46,741 bases of DNA from CALARM01 sp964431735 (GCA_964431735.1 CAYSLJ010000037.1:1-46741), one strand, 5' to 3'. Numbered from the stretch's first letter, positions 1 to 9,212 are shown. Notes: generated from the sequence alone by a model not told the origin. A program made the numbers and translations.

Positions 1-81
1 CTAGTTATTTTTTTTACGTTACGTTATAATAGCATATATTCTAGCTGAAATATTTTACTGTAAGTAAAAGGAGATAATATC

Positions 82-1029
82 TTGAGTAAAATAGTAATTT
101 TGCTTTTTTTCCACATCTTTATTTTTGCAATGCTTGTCATAGACCTGGGTTTCTTCAATAAAAAAGCTCACAAACCTTCACTGAAAGAGTCCGTCATATG
201 GAGTATTGTATGGATTACCTGTAGCCTCCTGTTTAATGCAGGAGTTTTTTATTTTCAGGGTAATGTAAAAGGTATGGAATTTCTTACAGGTTATATAGTA
301 GAAAAGGCTTTATCGGTAGATAATATATTTGTTTTTGTAATGGTATTTTCGTATTTTTCCGTTCCTATGGAGTATCAGCACAAGGTTTTATTCTGGGGTA
401 TAATCGGTGCTCTAATTATGAGGGCAAGTTTTATTCTCATCGGGACAGTATTAATTAAACAATTTCATTTCATTCTTTATATATTCGGTGTTCTCCTTGT
501 ATATGGCGGTTACAAAATGATGTTTCACGATGATGAACAGATAGATCCAGGGAAAAACCCTTTTCTGAAACTCTGCAGAAAGATATTTCCTGTAGCACCC
601 AATTATACAGGTTCAAATTTCTTTATAAGAGATGGTGTGAAACTTATAGCAACTCCTCTGCTTCCTGTTCTTGTAGTAATAGAAACAACAGATCTTCTTT
701 TTGCCATTGACTCAATACCGGCAGTATTTGCCATAACACAGGATGCTTTTATTGTATATACATCAAATATCTTTGCAATTCTCGGCCTCCGGTCACTCTA
801 TTTTGTACTTGCAGGGATAATAGACAAATTTGTCTATCTGAAATACGGCCTTTCTATAGTACTTGCTTTTATAGGTGTAAAAATGTTGATTATAGACATA
901 TATAAAATTCCTACATCTTTTTCTTTAATGATTGTAAGTATTCTTATAGCAGGCTCAACCGTGTTATCTCTCTTTGCAAAAGAAGAAAAACTTGCAGTGT
1001 CTCCGGCTACAGTCAAAAGTGAAAAATGA
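82..1029 (+). CDS. TerC/Alx family integral membrane protein
   Basis: A 315-residue polytopic membrane protein of the TerC family, whose members are linked to tellurite resistance and to manganese or other metal export. The family hallmarks are visible: an acidic membrane motif VDNIFVF near residues 79-85 and a second motif with TDLLFAIDSIPAV near 203-215, with about nine hydrophobic segments across the protein. The TTG start at 82 follows an AAAAGGAG ribosome site by a normal distance. A TATAAT hexamer at 25-30 may be its -10 box, but I see no good -35. It is transcribed alone, convergent with the glycosyltransferase. The family assignment is secure; the transported ion is not known. Confidence 0.9.
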   Translation: MSKIVILLFFHIFIFAMLVIDLGFFNKKAHKPSLKESVIWSIVWITCSLLFNAGVFYFQGNVKGMEFLTGYIVEKALSVDNIFVFVMVFSYFSVPMEYQHKVLFWGIIGALIMRASFILIGTVLIKQFHFILYIFGVLLVYGGYKMMFHDDEQIDPGKNPFLKLCRKIFPVAPNYTGSNFFIRDGVKLIATPLLPVLVVIETTDLLFAIDSIPAVFAITQDAFIVYTSNIFAILGLRSLYFVLAGIIDKFVYLKYGLSIVLAFIGVKMLIIDIYKIPTSFSLMIVSILIAGSTVLSLFAKEEKLAVSPATVKSEK

Positions 1030-1058
1030 GTCTCAGGAGTGAGATCACGCATTAAGCC

Positions 1059-1946
1059 TCACCTTCTGAATCCTTCTTTTACGCCGCACAAATAATAATA
1101 TTGAAGTAAAATATCACGGAAGAATTTATTCTCTTTTTTTTCTCTGCATTTATTAATAAGCCATCCATCGGGTTTTATGAAGGAATGAATAAAAAGAGAA
1201 AGGGGATTCATACCCAGGAGATATTTTATCTTCCAGTCCTTATGTTTCCTGTAAAATTTTACGGCAGACTGACCTGCTTTTTTCATTATTTCACATTTTT
1301 TTTCAAAAGGAACAGGATGGAGATGATAGTTTACGGCAGATCTTGCATAATTAATATACACGCCTTTCCTGGCCAGTCTGTAACCGAGTTCTATATCTTC
1401 CCATCCGTAGTCCTGAAAAAGCTCGTCAAACATGCCGACTTCGATTAATTTATCTCGCCCGGCAGATGCATTGCCTGTCATAAAATAAAGCCATGAAAGC
1501 TTTTTCCTGTTATGAGGATGCATTTCCTGTCTTCTGTCAGGATGTTTTTTTACATATTCATATTCCTCTATGGATGAAACCTGAACTTCAAGCCCTATTA
1601 CTGCTCCACCCGGATATTTCTTATGAAAAGTGGCATGTTCTTTTAATAAATCAGGCGATGCTATTATATCTGCATCTGTAAAAAGAATTATTTCACCTTT
1701 TGCTTTTTTTATTCCTGTATTTCTTGCTCCTGATCTGCCCCTGTTTTCCTGGCTTATAAATGTCAGAGCAGTTTTCAGACGGAGATTTTTCACCATTTCT
1801 TCTGTTCCATCGGTAGAGGAACTATCTACAACAATAATCTCATACTGTTCAGATGGAAAATTCTGTTCATCAAGAGATTTAAGAACAATCTCCAGGGTAT
1901 CTTTACGGTTAAAAGCCGGTATGACAACACTGATAAAGCAGGACAT
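1059..1946 (-). CDS. Family 2 glycosyltransferase
   Basis: A 295-residue GT-A fold enzyme expected to transfer a sugar from a nucleotide donor. The N-terminal SVVIPAFNRKDTL strand-loop, a TDAD nucleotide/metal motif at residues 90-93 and a GWEDIELGYR acceptor-side motif at 181-190 are all present. No transmembrane segment is obvious, so it is probably cytosolic or peripheral. It starts two bases after the stop of the secretion ATPase gene on the same strand, so the two are almost certainly co-transcribed. The acceptor is unknown; surface polysaccharide or pilin glycosylation would fit the neighbour but is inference. Confidence 0.88.
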   Translation of the reverse strand: MSCFISVVIPAFNRKDTLEIVLKSLDEQNFPSEQYEIIVVDSSSTDGTEEMVKNLRLKTALTFISQENRGRSGARNTGIKKAKGEIILFTDADIIASPDLLKEHATFHKKYPGGAVIGLEVQVSSIEEYEYVKKHPDRRQEMHPHNRKKLSWLYFMTGNASAGRDKLIEVGMFDELFQDYGWEDIELGYRLARKGVYINYARSAVNYHLHPVPFEKKCEIMKKAGQSAVKFYRKHKDWKIKYLLGMNPLSLFIHSFIKPDGWLINKCREKKENKFFRDILLQYYYLCGVKEGFRR

Positions 1947-1948
1947 AA

Positions 1949-3412
1949 TTAATAAACTACAGGTTTCATTCTATATTCAAAACCTGCAACCCTTATAAAT
2001 TCTTCAAGAGTAATCAGTCTCTTTTCAAGCATTTTCACAGACTGATCGTGAAAAGTCTTCATACCTTTCTTTATGGACATCTGTCTTATATCAGACATAT
2101 TTCTTCTGTTTACTACCATATTTCTTAATTCTTCATCTACTGAAAATACCTCGTAAATGACATAATAACCTTTATAACCTGAATAATTGCAGTTCTCACA
2201 TCCATGTGCCCTTACTAAAACAGAAGGAGAAGAAAAAAGACCGGGAAAGGTTTCCATCATTCCTTCATCAAAAAGGTATTCTTCTCTGCAGATAGGACAG
2301 ACAACTTTAAGAAGTTTCTCGCTCGTAATACCGATGAGAATACTTCCCAGTGATGATGGTTCTATCCCCATATCATAAAACCTCTGCATGGCATTCCCTG
2401 CATTTCTTGCCATAATCTGTGCTATAACAAGCTTTGTTCCTGATGCAGCAACACACATAGATGCTCTTTCAAAATTTCTTATTTCACCGGCCATAATTAT
2501 ATCGGGATCTGCATCCATAACAGCATTAAATATCTCTTCATAATTATGGTCTGTCTGTATCTGATTTACTCCGTCAAGTATATATTCAATATGATCTTCA
2601 ATTGTCATGATATTCAGACTGGCCTCTATTTTTTCATTTAACATTGAATAAACAAGTGTTGTTTTGCCGCTTCTAGGAGGGCCGCTCACAAGTATAAGGC
2701 CTGAAGGCTTTGTCAGCATAACTTTTATTTGCTCCACCTCTTCTTCTGATTTCACACAGAGGGAAAGATTTGTTATGACATCTGTCATGTCCAGAAGCTT
2801 CATTGTATATTTTTCTCCTGCCAGTGTTTCTATAACAGAAATTCTTATTTCTGCCGGCGTATCACCTTTTAAAATCATACGACCTCTGCGAATATTACCG
2901 TTCAATCTGAAAGCCCTGTTTATCTCCCTCAAGAGAAATGGGATTATTACGCAGGACAGCACATTTATTTTTGAGAGTCTCCCTTTAATTCTGTATAATA
3001 ATTCATAATTCTCTCCTGTGAGAGGGTTTAAATGTATATCAGTAGCTTCTTCCGACAGACCATCCATGATGATAAGGTAAAGAAGTGTATCTGTTTCGTA
3101 ATCAATGCCTTTCTGAGGGATATTACAGTCTTTATTTTTAAGTCTCTGAATAAAAAATTCAATCGTTTTATTTAATTCATAATAATCTCCGCTTTCTTCC
3201 GTACCTTCCGTCTGCATAAATTGAATAAGGTCTTTACGGTAAAAGCGCCACTGCTTGCCTGCTTTAAATCCTTTTATTTTCGCTTCGCCAAGCCATCTGT
3301 AAAGGGTCGGATGGCTTATTTTAAGGAGTTCTGCCGCCTGAGTAAAGTCAAGTATATCGCTCATGCCTTTACCTTCCTGACGGAGCAGTTCATCTAAATC
3401 ATCTTCAATCAT
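1949..3412 (-). CDS. GspE/PilB-like secretion ATPase with N-terminal excisionase-type HTH
   Basis: A 487-residue protein. Residues about 20-70 form a MerR/excisionase-type helix-turn-helix (FTQAAELLKISHPTLYRW followed by a basic wing). Residues about 100-480 are a type II secretion/type IV pilus ATPase: Walker A GPPRSGKTT at 244-252, an Asp box IEDHIEY at 271-277, and GEIRN at 309-313. CPIC (372-375) and CENC (405-408) form the usual zinc-binding pair of GspE/PilB. The His box normally reading like STLHTND is replaced by IAQIMARNA near 330-338, and the Walker B neighbourhood ends in N rather than D, so catalysis may be altered. It is upstream of and co-directional with the glycosyltransferase. 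The role is either pilus assembly or a regulatory derivative. Confidence 0.85.
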   Translation of the reverse strand: MIEDDLDELLRQEGKGMSDILDFTQAAELLKISHPTLYRWLGEAKIKGFKAGKQWRFYRKDLIQFMQTEGTEESGDYYELNKTIEFFIQRLKNKDCNIPQKGIDYETDTLLYLIIMDGLSEEATDIHLNPLTGENYELLYRIKGRLSKINVLSCVIIPFLLREINRAFRLNGNIRRGRMILKGDTPAEIRISVIETLAGEKYTMKLLDMTDVITNLSLCVKSEEEVEQIKVMLTKPSGLILVSGPPRSGKTTLVYSMLNEKIEASLNIMTIEDHIEYILDGVNQIQTDHNYEEIFNAVMDADPDIIMAGEIRNFERASMCVAASGTKLVIAQIMARNAGNAMQRFYDMGIEPSSLGSILIGITSEKLLKVVCPICREEYLFDEGMMETFPGLFSSPSVLVRAHGCENCNYSGYKGYYVIYEVFSVDEELRNMVVNRRNMSDIRQMSIKKGMKTFHDQSVKMLEKRLITLEEFIRVAGFEYRMKPVVY

Positions 3413-3769
3413 AATTCATCACCTCTGGCTTCGTGACATGTAAGAGATAGAAGAAAAATGTCTATATTTATTTACCGGGTCAGGCATAACATATATACTA
3501 TCGTGACATGTCACGGGAGGAAAACATTTATTACATACTTATACTCAGACTGATAATATTCAATAAAGATCTGAGAAATTCCTTTATGGTGTATATGCAA
3601 ATCTTATAATTATTTAGATAAAAGGATTTTATATAGATTTAAAGAATAGAACTGTAATAAATCTCAAAAAATTGTGGTTCTGATGGTCAGGGGAATTTTC
3701 GGATTAACGTAATGCCGGAATAATTCCTGTAATCTATTCACGCATCAGTAATCACGCACCATTACTCTT
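3413..3769. promoter_or_regulatory. Divergent intergenic region with CGTGACATG palindrome
   Basis: This 357-bp gap separates the secretion ATPase (minus) from the ABC operon (plus) and must hold both promoters. CGTGACATG occurs at 3432-3440 and again inside a perfect 14-bp palindrome, CGTGACATGTCACG, at 3502-3515. Near the ABC start, TCACGCATC-type units occur at about 3738-3760. The palindrome could be an operator or a degenerate member of the GTGAnnn/TCAC repeat family that fills other gaps here. No gene is seen. Confidence 0.4.
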
Positions 3770-4552
3770 ATGCCATTAGTAGAAGTAAAAAACTTAAAAA
3801 AAACCTTTAAAGACAGAAAATTCGGCTTCATAGATGCAGTTTCTGATATTTCTTTTTCTTTTGAAGCAGGAGAGGTCTTCGGTCTCCTGGGACCGAACGG
3901 TGCCGGAAAAACCACACTGCTTCGTATGTTATCAACAATACTTTCACCTACAGAAGGGACTGCAACAATCGGAGGTTATGACATAAGAGACAATCCTCTT
4001 GAAGTAAGATCTCAGATAGGATTTCTTACGGGAAATACGGGACTTTACAGCCGTCTTACAGCAGTTGAAATGCTATATTATATAGGAAGTCTCTATGGTA
4101 TGAATAAAGAAACATTAAAAAGAAGGTGTGAAGAAGTAAGTGAACTTCTTGATATGAACAAATTTTTACATCGTAAATGCGGACAGCTTTCTACAGGACA
4201 GAGACAAAGAATTTCCATTGCAAGAACTATTATCCATGATCCACCTGTATTATTCCTTGATGAACCGACTCTGGGACTGGATGTCATGACAGGCAGAACA
4301 ATCATATCATTTATAAAAAAAGCAAGAGAACAGGGTAAAGGTATACTGCTTTCAACTCATGAAATGGAAATAGTAGAAAAACTGGCAGATAAAATATGTC
4401 TCGTCCATATGGGACATGTTATTGCATCGGGAACACTGGAAGAACTGAAAGAAAAAACAGGGGAAAAATATCTGGATGACGTATTTTTATCATTGATAGA
4501 AGAGGATAACGGGAAAATAAATGAGATGGCCATTCAATCTAAGAACAATTAG
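3770..4552 (+). CDS. ABC transporter ATP-binding protein, NatA-like
   Basis: A 260-residue ABC ATPase that should energise the adjacent permease. Walker A GPNGAGKTT lies at residues 41-49, the signature LSTGQ at 140-144, Walker B LFLDEP at 161-166, and the switch His in STHEME at 197. All catalytic elements are intact. The ATG at 3770 has only a weak upstream ribosome site and lies just after heptamer-like TCACGCA units. Its 3' end overlaps the permease gene by 32 bp, so translation is coupled. The closest functional family is the NatA/Ccm-type exporters; the substrate is unknown. Confidence 0.92.
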   Translation: MPLVEVKNLKKTFKDRKFGFIDAVSDISFSFEAGEVFGLLGPNGAGKTTLLRMLSTILSPTEGTATIGGYDIRDNPLEVRSQIGFLTGNTGLYSRLTAVEMLYYIGSLYGMNKETLKRRCEEVSELLDMNKFLHRKCGQLSTGQRQRISIARTIIHDPPVLFLDEPTLGLDVMTGRTIISFIKKAREQGKGILLSTHEMEIVEKLADKICLVHMGHVIASGTLEELKEKTGEKYLDDVFLSLIEEDNGKINEMAIQSKNN

Positions 4553-6572
4553 TATAATTTTTAAAAAAGAAATGAAAGATACCCTGAGAGACAGGAATAT
4601 TCTTATTTCACAGTTCCTCCTTCCTCTTGTGCTTTACCCTCTTGTAGTTATTATTACATCATCGCTCTTTACGGGACAGATAAAAAAAGCAGAAGACAGT
4701 ATCAGCAGGGTATATATATTTAACGGTATAAAATCTCCCATGCTTTCTGATACAATAAGAAGAACTCCCCTTATGAAAGAAGTGGATTTGAAAAATCCAT
4801 TTAAAATGCTTTCAGAAGGCAAAGTGGAACTTATCATATTTATTCCTGATGATTATACCGAAGATCCTGACAGTAACAAAAGTTTCGAACTGAAATTTCA
4901 TTATAATTCTACCAATGAATTATCAATGATGGCAAGAAACAGAATTGATGAAGTACTTAAAACCTATAATGACATACTTGTAAAAAATCGACTCAAATAC
5001 AGAGCATTATCTGTATCCCTTATAAATCCACTTAAAATGTCATCTGAAACAGTATCTACAAAAAAAAGAGAAATAGGATCTATGATAGGAGGCATTTTGC
5101 CGTTTTTAATAATACTCTTTACTATTACGGCAGGATTTCTTCCCGCTCTTGATGTAATTGTAGGAGAGAAGGAAAGAGGCACTCTTGAAACACTTCTTGT
5201 GAGTAAAATAACAAAAAGCGATATTATTATAGGGAAATTTATGGCTGTATGGGCTACGGCTCTTATGTCTACATGCCTCCATCTTCTGAGTTCTACCGTT
5301 ACCTTTGCAACACTTGCCCAGGAAGCTCTGGCAAAATTGCCCATTTCTTTTACATGGACAGCCTTTATGGCAGTAATTTTCCTGATGATTCCCCTTACGG
5401 GATTTGTCTGTTCTGCCATAATGGCCGTGACAATGGTAGCAAAAAGCTATAAAGAAGGTTCAAATTATCTGTCCGCCCTTACGCTTCTTATGTTCATGCC
5501 CCTTTCAATTATTTTCTCGCCAAGCATGAACGCTACGTATGCAACATCTATAGTGCCTATATTCAATGTATCAATTCTATTCCGCGATATATTAAAAGGA
5601 GATTTTAATGCAGGTCATACGATAGTTACATTTCTTGCAACATTTTTATATACGTCTCTCATACTGTGGATAGCACTGAAATTATTCGAGCAGGAAGATA
5701 TTCTTTTCAGAGAAACAGTCGATGTTTCCATGCCTCATTTTTTATCAAAACAGAAATTAACAAGACAAGGAAGATTTCCGTCTCCTTCGGAAGCTTTTGT
5801 GCTTATATGCGTAATCTTTATCCTCTTCTTTTTCCTGGGATCAAGGTTTAAAGATTTAGGGCTTATCGGAGGGGTATACATGATTCAATTACTTCTCATA
5901 TTCAGCCCATGTATTATATTTTTATATTTCTGGAAATATGATATTAAAGAAATACTCAGAATAAGAGGATTTTCCATAGGTACCATATTTATAGCCATAT
6001 TGCTCGGCCTGTCCGGTATGGTAGTTACCATGCAGATTTCAGCTCTTCAGAATATATTCTTCCCATTCCCTTCTGCAGAAAAAGTTCTCGGCCCATTACT
6101 GGATGTCCTGAAAAGCAAAAACGGGATGCTGGATTTCATTATTAAATTTTCTATGATTGCCCTTCTTCCTGCCCTCTGTGAAGAAACACTCTTCAGGGGA
6201 GTCCTTCAGTCAACACTGGAAAAGCATTTAAAAAACAAGCTTCATGCCATAGTTTTTACAGCAATAGTATTCGGGGCATTTCATATGAGCCCCTACAGAT
6301 TTATTCCTACCATGATTATAGGACTTTATCTGGGATATCTTGCTCAGAGAAGTAAAAGTATTTTCCCCGGCATGTTAGTTCATGCCATAAATAACGGTCT
6401 TGTTTATATTGCTATTTATTTTATGCCGGAAAATGATCCCGGCACAAAATGGCTACTGGAAGAAGGTTCTTTTCTACCATTTTATATCTTTATTCCCGGT
6501 ATGGTCGTATTTATAATGTGTATATATCTTTTGAAAAGATTTTATTGTGACATCGTGACGCGTGACGCGTGA
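4521..6572 (+). CDS. ABC-2 permease fused to CPBP (CAAX-type) intramembrane protease
   Basis: A 683-residue fusion. Residues 1 to about 400 are an ABC-2 permease of NatB type: a first membrane helix near 25-50, a large extracytoplasmic loop, then a block of about five helices. Residues about 420-675 form a CPBP/Abi intramembrane metalloprotease with the three expected motifs: EETLFRG at 554-560, a His in FH at 588, and HAINNG from 621. The overlap with the ATPase gene makes a two-gene operon. CPBP proteases process prenylated proteins or peptides or confer bacteriocin self-immunity, so peptide export coupled to cleavage is plausible. The last residues, VTRDA and the TGA stop, are encoded by a GTGACGC repeat array, so the C-terminus appears remodelled by the repeat. 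Confidence 0.88.
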   Translation: MRWPFNLRTISIIFKKEMKDTLRDRNILISQFLLPLVLYPLVVIITSSLFTGQIKKAEDSISRVYIFNGIKSPMLSDTIRRTPLMKEVDLKNPFKMLSEGKVELIIFIPDDYTEDPDSNKSFELKFHYNSTNELSMMARNRIDEVLKTYNDILVKNRLKYRALSVSLINPLKMSSETVSTKKREIGSMIGGILPFLIILFTITAGFLPALDVIVGEKERGTLETLLVSKITKSDIIIGKFMAVWATALMSTCLHLLSSTVTFATLAQEALAKLPISFTWTAFMAVIFLMIPLTGFVCSAIMAVTMVAKSYKEGSNYLSALTLLMFMPLSIIFSPSMNATYATSIVPIFNVSILFRDILKGDFNAGHTIVTFLATFLYTSLILWIALKLFEQEDILFRETVDVSMPHFLSKQKLTRQGRFPSPSEAFVLICVIFILFFFLGSRFKDLGLIGGVYMIQLLLIFSPCIIFLYFWKYDIKEILRIRGFSIGTIFIAILLGLSGMVVTMQISALQNIFFPFPSAEKVLGPLLDVLKSKNGMLDFIIKFSMIALLPALCEETLFRGVLQSTLEKHLKNKLHAIVFTAIVFGAFHMSPYRFIPTMIIGLYLGYLAQRSKSIFPGMLVHAINNGLVYIAIYFMPENDPGTKWLLEEGSFLPFYIFIPGMVVFIMCIYLLKRFYCDIVTRDA

Positions 6573-6736
6573 CACGTATCAGTTTATTCACATGTTAGAT
6601 TGATTTATACCTGTGTCAATGTTATAATTGGTGAATGGTAAAGGGATTTTATTAAATACTTAACTGGTTAATATACATTTCTCATAAACTATCAACATAG
6701 AAATCTCGCGTCACGCGTCACGCGTCACGCGTCACG
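6551..6736. repeat. Inverted GTGACGC-heptamer element
   Basis: The left arm (about 6552-6575) consists of GTGACGC units and contains the stop codon of the permease. The right arm (about 6704-6736) consists of the complementary GCGTCAC units. They enclose an AT-rich core of about 125 bp with no ORF. The inverted orientation suggests a small non-autonomous element or a long hairpin. It ends just upstream of the AAAGGAGG ribosome site of the next gene. Confidence 0.7.
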
Positions 6737-6756
6737 AATCAAAGGAGGTTTTATAT

Positions 6757-8382
6757 ATGCTCGGCCCCATATCTTCCAAACAAAAACCGGCAGAACACAG
6801 TACATTAAAATCACAGAAAGAGGAATCTATAGAGTTACCCCGTGACAGTGTATTACTGCAGGGTAATACTAATAAAGAAGAACCGTTTCTCCAGAAAATA
6901 AAACAGCCCTCGGCAGGTAAAGCAGATGCAAAACCTTTTAAATTTGCCTCTAAATATACAGTGCAGGAAATCATGTCAGACCCTGTTAAGGCAAAAGCCT
7001 TCGAACAGGATTACCTCAAAGGTGAAGGTGAATATTTCTCCCTGGCAAGAGATAAAAAAACAGGGCTCATATTTGACGGGTTTAATCTGGATGAAAAAAC
7101 GGGACAGATTAAAGATGTACGTTTCTGGAGTGCTCCTTCAAAGGAATCTCTTGACATAGGCTTATGTATTAAAGCACTGGAGGGAGATAAAAAAGCTGCT
7201 CTTGTAGTATCAAAGGACAATCCCTGTATGGCAAAACAGGTGGCAGCAGACATATTAAAAAAGAAAATGGACAGTTATATGGATTTCCACAAAAAAAATC
7301 CAGGTTACGGAGGATTTCTGCCATGGATTTATATAAAAGACGAAGTCACCCCTGCCGGTGACTGGGTCGGTGCTATACCGGGCCTTGATAACGGAGAATG
7401 GGTCTGGAGCGTTCTTTCGGCAGAAAGAGCTTTAAGAAAATCAGGAATGACAGAACTGGCCGATAAATACAAAGAATATTCAGATCTGCTTACATCGAAA
7501 CTGGGAAAGATATTTTATGATAAAGAAGCGGGGAAAATAAGGGCAGATGTCCAGGTTGTAACCCCTGAGTCCGCAGATACGGAATATAAAACAAGTAAAA
7601 ATATTCCCGGCAAATGCGATTACCTGGGAGATTTCCACGAAGGGCTCATGTTAATACTATTTGTATCACTTTTCGGTAAAGATATTTCAGAAGATGATCA
7701 GAAGAAAATATGGGGAAATGTCCATACAAAAAGAGTGGAACATAAGCATGGCACCACCTGGGAAGCATGGTGCGGTTCAGCCCATGAAAGCTGGGCCTAT
7801 CTGTTCCTTCCATTCCGTGACATACCTGAATATAAAGATCTGTTCAGGATAAGAGAAGAAATAAGGACACAGAATGCGGCAGAAAGAGGCTATCCCGGTC
7901 TGGGAGCTTCCACAAACGAGCCGGGAGGAACAGGGTATCTATCTGCATGCGGCATAGAAGGGATAGGCACAATGGAGCCTGTTCATAATGATAAATTTGC
8001 CATTTACGGCGTATTTCCCACCCTTCAGGAATGTGCAGGTAAAACAGAAGGTAATCATGGAATGGCATGGCTTCTGAATATGTTGAAAGCAAATAAAATG
8101 CAGGGGCCTCTCGGAGGAGGAGAATCTGCTACAAATGACGGGAAGAAAGCATGCTGTGTAAAAACAGTGGACGGCACATTCCCAAATCTTCTTGCAATGA
8201 CGGGTGGCCTTGAACATGAAATGGCAGATGTGCTGAAAGATTACGGTATATATGATAAATTTATACATATTATGGAAAGTAAATATAAAGAAGCTTTTGG
8301 GACTGAACCGCTTAAAGAGCCGAAAGGACTTGCTATTCCTTCTGTTTCTGTCCCGACTGACGGTTCAGGCGATTATATATAA
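6757..8382 (+). CDS. (alpha/alpha)6-barrel glycoside hydrolase-like protein (SGL/glycoamylase-like)
   Basis: A 541-residue protein started at ATG 6757 after a strong AAAGGAGG site. The first ~65 residues are charged and look disordered, with no signal peptide or lipobox. The rest resembles prokaryotic glucan hydrolases of the beta-1,2-glucanase/glycoamylase-like group: GFLPWIYIKDE, an acidic WVGAIPGLDNGEW segment, a Trp-rich SAHESWAYLFLP segment, GYPGLGASTNEPGG and MQGPLGGGE, all typical of an (alpha/alpha)6 toroid with acidic clefts. The exact family (GH144/GH162-like against PF10091-like) is uncertain. The lack of a signal peptide means either a cytosolic substrate or a non-Sec export route. 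A repeat element lies on its 5' side, and a repeat array plus a bidirectional terminator on its 3' side. Confidence 0.5.
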   Translation: MLGPISSKQKPAEHSTLKSQKEESIELPRDSVLLQGNTNKEEPFLQKIKQPSAGKADAKPFKFASKYTVQEIMSDPVKAKAFEQDYLKGEGEYFSLARDKKTGLIFDGFNLDEKTGQIKDVRFWSAPSKESLDIGLCIKALEGDKKAALVVSKDNPCMAKQVAADILKKKMDSYMDFHKKNPGYGGFLPWIYIKDEVTPAGDWVGAIPGLDNGEWVWSVLSAERALRKSGMTELADKYKEYSDLLTSKLGKIFYDKEAGKIRADVQVVTPESADTEYKTSKNIPGKCDYLGDFHEGLMLILFVSLFGKDISEDDQKKIWGNVHTKRVEHKHGTTWEAWCGSAHESWAYLFLPFRDIPEYKDLFRIREEIRTQNAAERGYPGLGASTNEPGGTGYLSACGIEGIGTMEPVHNDKFAIYGVFPTLQECAGKTEGNHGMAWLLNMLKANKMQGPLGGGESATNDGKKACCVKTVDGTFPNLLAMTGGLEHEMADVLKDYGIYDKFIHIMESKYKEAFGTEPLKEPKGLAIPSVSVPTDGSGDYI

Positions 8383-8383
8383 T

Positions 8384-8416
8384 CGTGACGCGTGACGCGT
8401 GACGCGTGACGCGTTA
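8384..8416. repeat. GTGACGC heptamer array
   Basis: About four perfect 7-bp GTGACGC units directly after the hydrolase stop codon. It is one arm only; no TCAC counter-arm is seen before the terminator. Confidence 0.75.
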
Positions 8417-8434
8417 AATATAAAGCTTATTAAT

Positions 8435-8464
8435 AAGAACTGTCCCGTTTTCGGGACAGTTCTT
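8435..8464. terminator. Bidirectional intrinsic terminator
   Basis: A perfect 13-bp stem (AAGAACTGTCCCG with its complement) and a TTTT loop. It sits between the convergent hydrolase and pentapeptide genes, with A/T runs at the stem base that can serve as U-tracts on either strand. Confidence 0.85.
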
Positions 8465-8469
8465 TACGT

Positions 8470-9063
8470 TTAATCGTCAAGAATAATATCCAGGCCGTAA
8501 AGCAGAGAAACTGCTTCGGGGAGGGAAAATTTTGCTTTTTTTATGTCGTTTAATGTAGCATTTATATTATAATTACTGGATCCTGTAAAATCTGATTTAC
8601 CGAGCATTGTTCTGACAAAAAGGCTATCTGTAAAATCACTGCGACACATATCTGCTCCTGACATGTCGGAATCTCTGAAATCGACATCTTTTGCAACACA
8701 TTCTTTAATATGGATTTTCTGTAATTTCAGCCCTGTGAAGGTAGAATGACTTATAAGACAATTAAAAAAATGCACGGGAGAATAACGGTCTTTTTCTTTA
8801 TATAATGCTTCACTCCAGTTGACTCCTATTATTTTGGAATACTTAAATACAGTACTTACAAAAGAAGAATATTTTATTTTCAAAAGGCTCAGGTCACAGT
8901 GAATAAAAGTACAGTTTAAAAATCTGCACTTTCTAAATATTGTTTCACTGAAATCACATTTTTCAAAGACACAATCATCGAATTCTTTTGAACCAATTTC
9001 TCTGTGCGATAAATCCAGAGCTTTAAAGCTCGTTTCTGCATAATCTGTTTCCGTTAAATCCAT
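8470..9063 (-). CDS. Pentapeptide-repeat protein
   Basis: A 197-residue protein dominated by pentapeptide A(D/N)LXX-type repeats, for example the successive runs around DFRDSDMSGADMCRSDFTDS and CDFSETIFRKCRFLNCTFIH. These fold into a right-handed quadrilateral beta-helix. No signal peptide is present. The ATG at 9063 is preferred over the TTG one codon upstream because an AAGGAG site lies 10 bases before it. It is a single gene ending at the shared terminator. Some family members mimic DNA and protect gyrase (Qnr/MfpA), but nothing here shows that role. Confidence 0.88.
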   Translation of the reverse strand: MDLTETDYAETSFKALDLSHREIGSKEFDDCVFEKCDFSETIFRKCRFLNCTFIHCDLSLLKIKYSSFVSTVFKYSKIIGVNWSEALYKEKDRYSPVHFFNCLISHSTFTGLKLQKIHIKECVAKDVDFRDSDMSGADMCRSDFTDSLFVRTMLGKSDFTGSSNYNINATLNDIKKAKFSLPEAVSLLYGLDIILDD

Positions 9064-9183
9064 CAATAGATTTCTCCTTAAAGCCTATCCGAAAAGTCGA
9101 TATATATAATTTCAATCCTCTATAAAAATCTCCTTTTTATATAAAATCACCTGTCATTTTTAAATGCAATCAAAAAAAACTTC

Positions 9184-9212
9184 TTGACAGATTACATTTT
9201 ATGGAGTATATT
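9184..9212 (+). promoter_or_regulatory. Strong sigma70-type promoter
   Basis: A consensus TTGACA at 9184-9189, a 17-bp spacer, and TATATT at 9207-9212. It precedes a ~220-nt leader that ends in an intrinsic terminator before the ABC exporter genes. It is among the best consensus promoters I find in the window. Confidence 0.75.
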
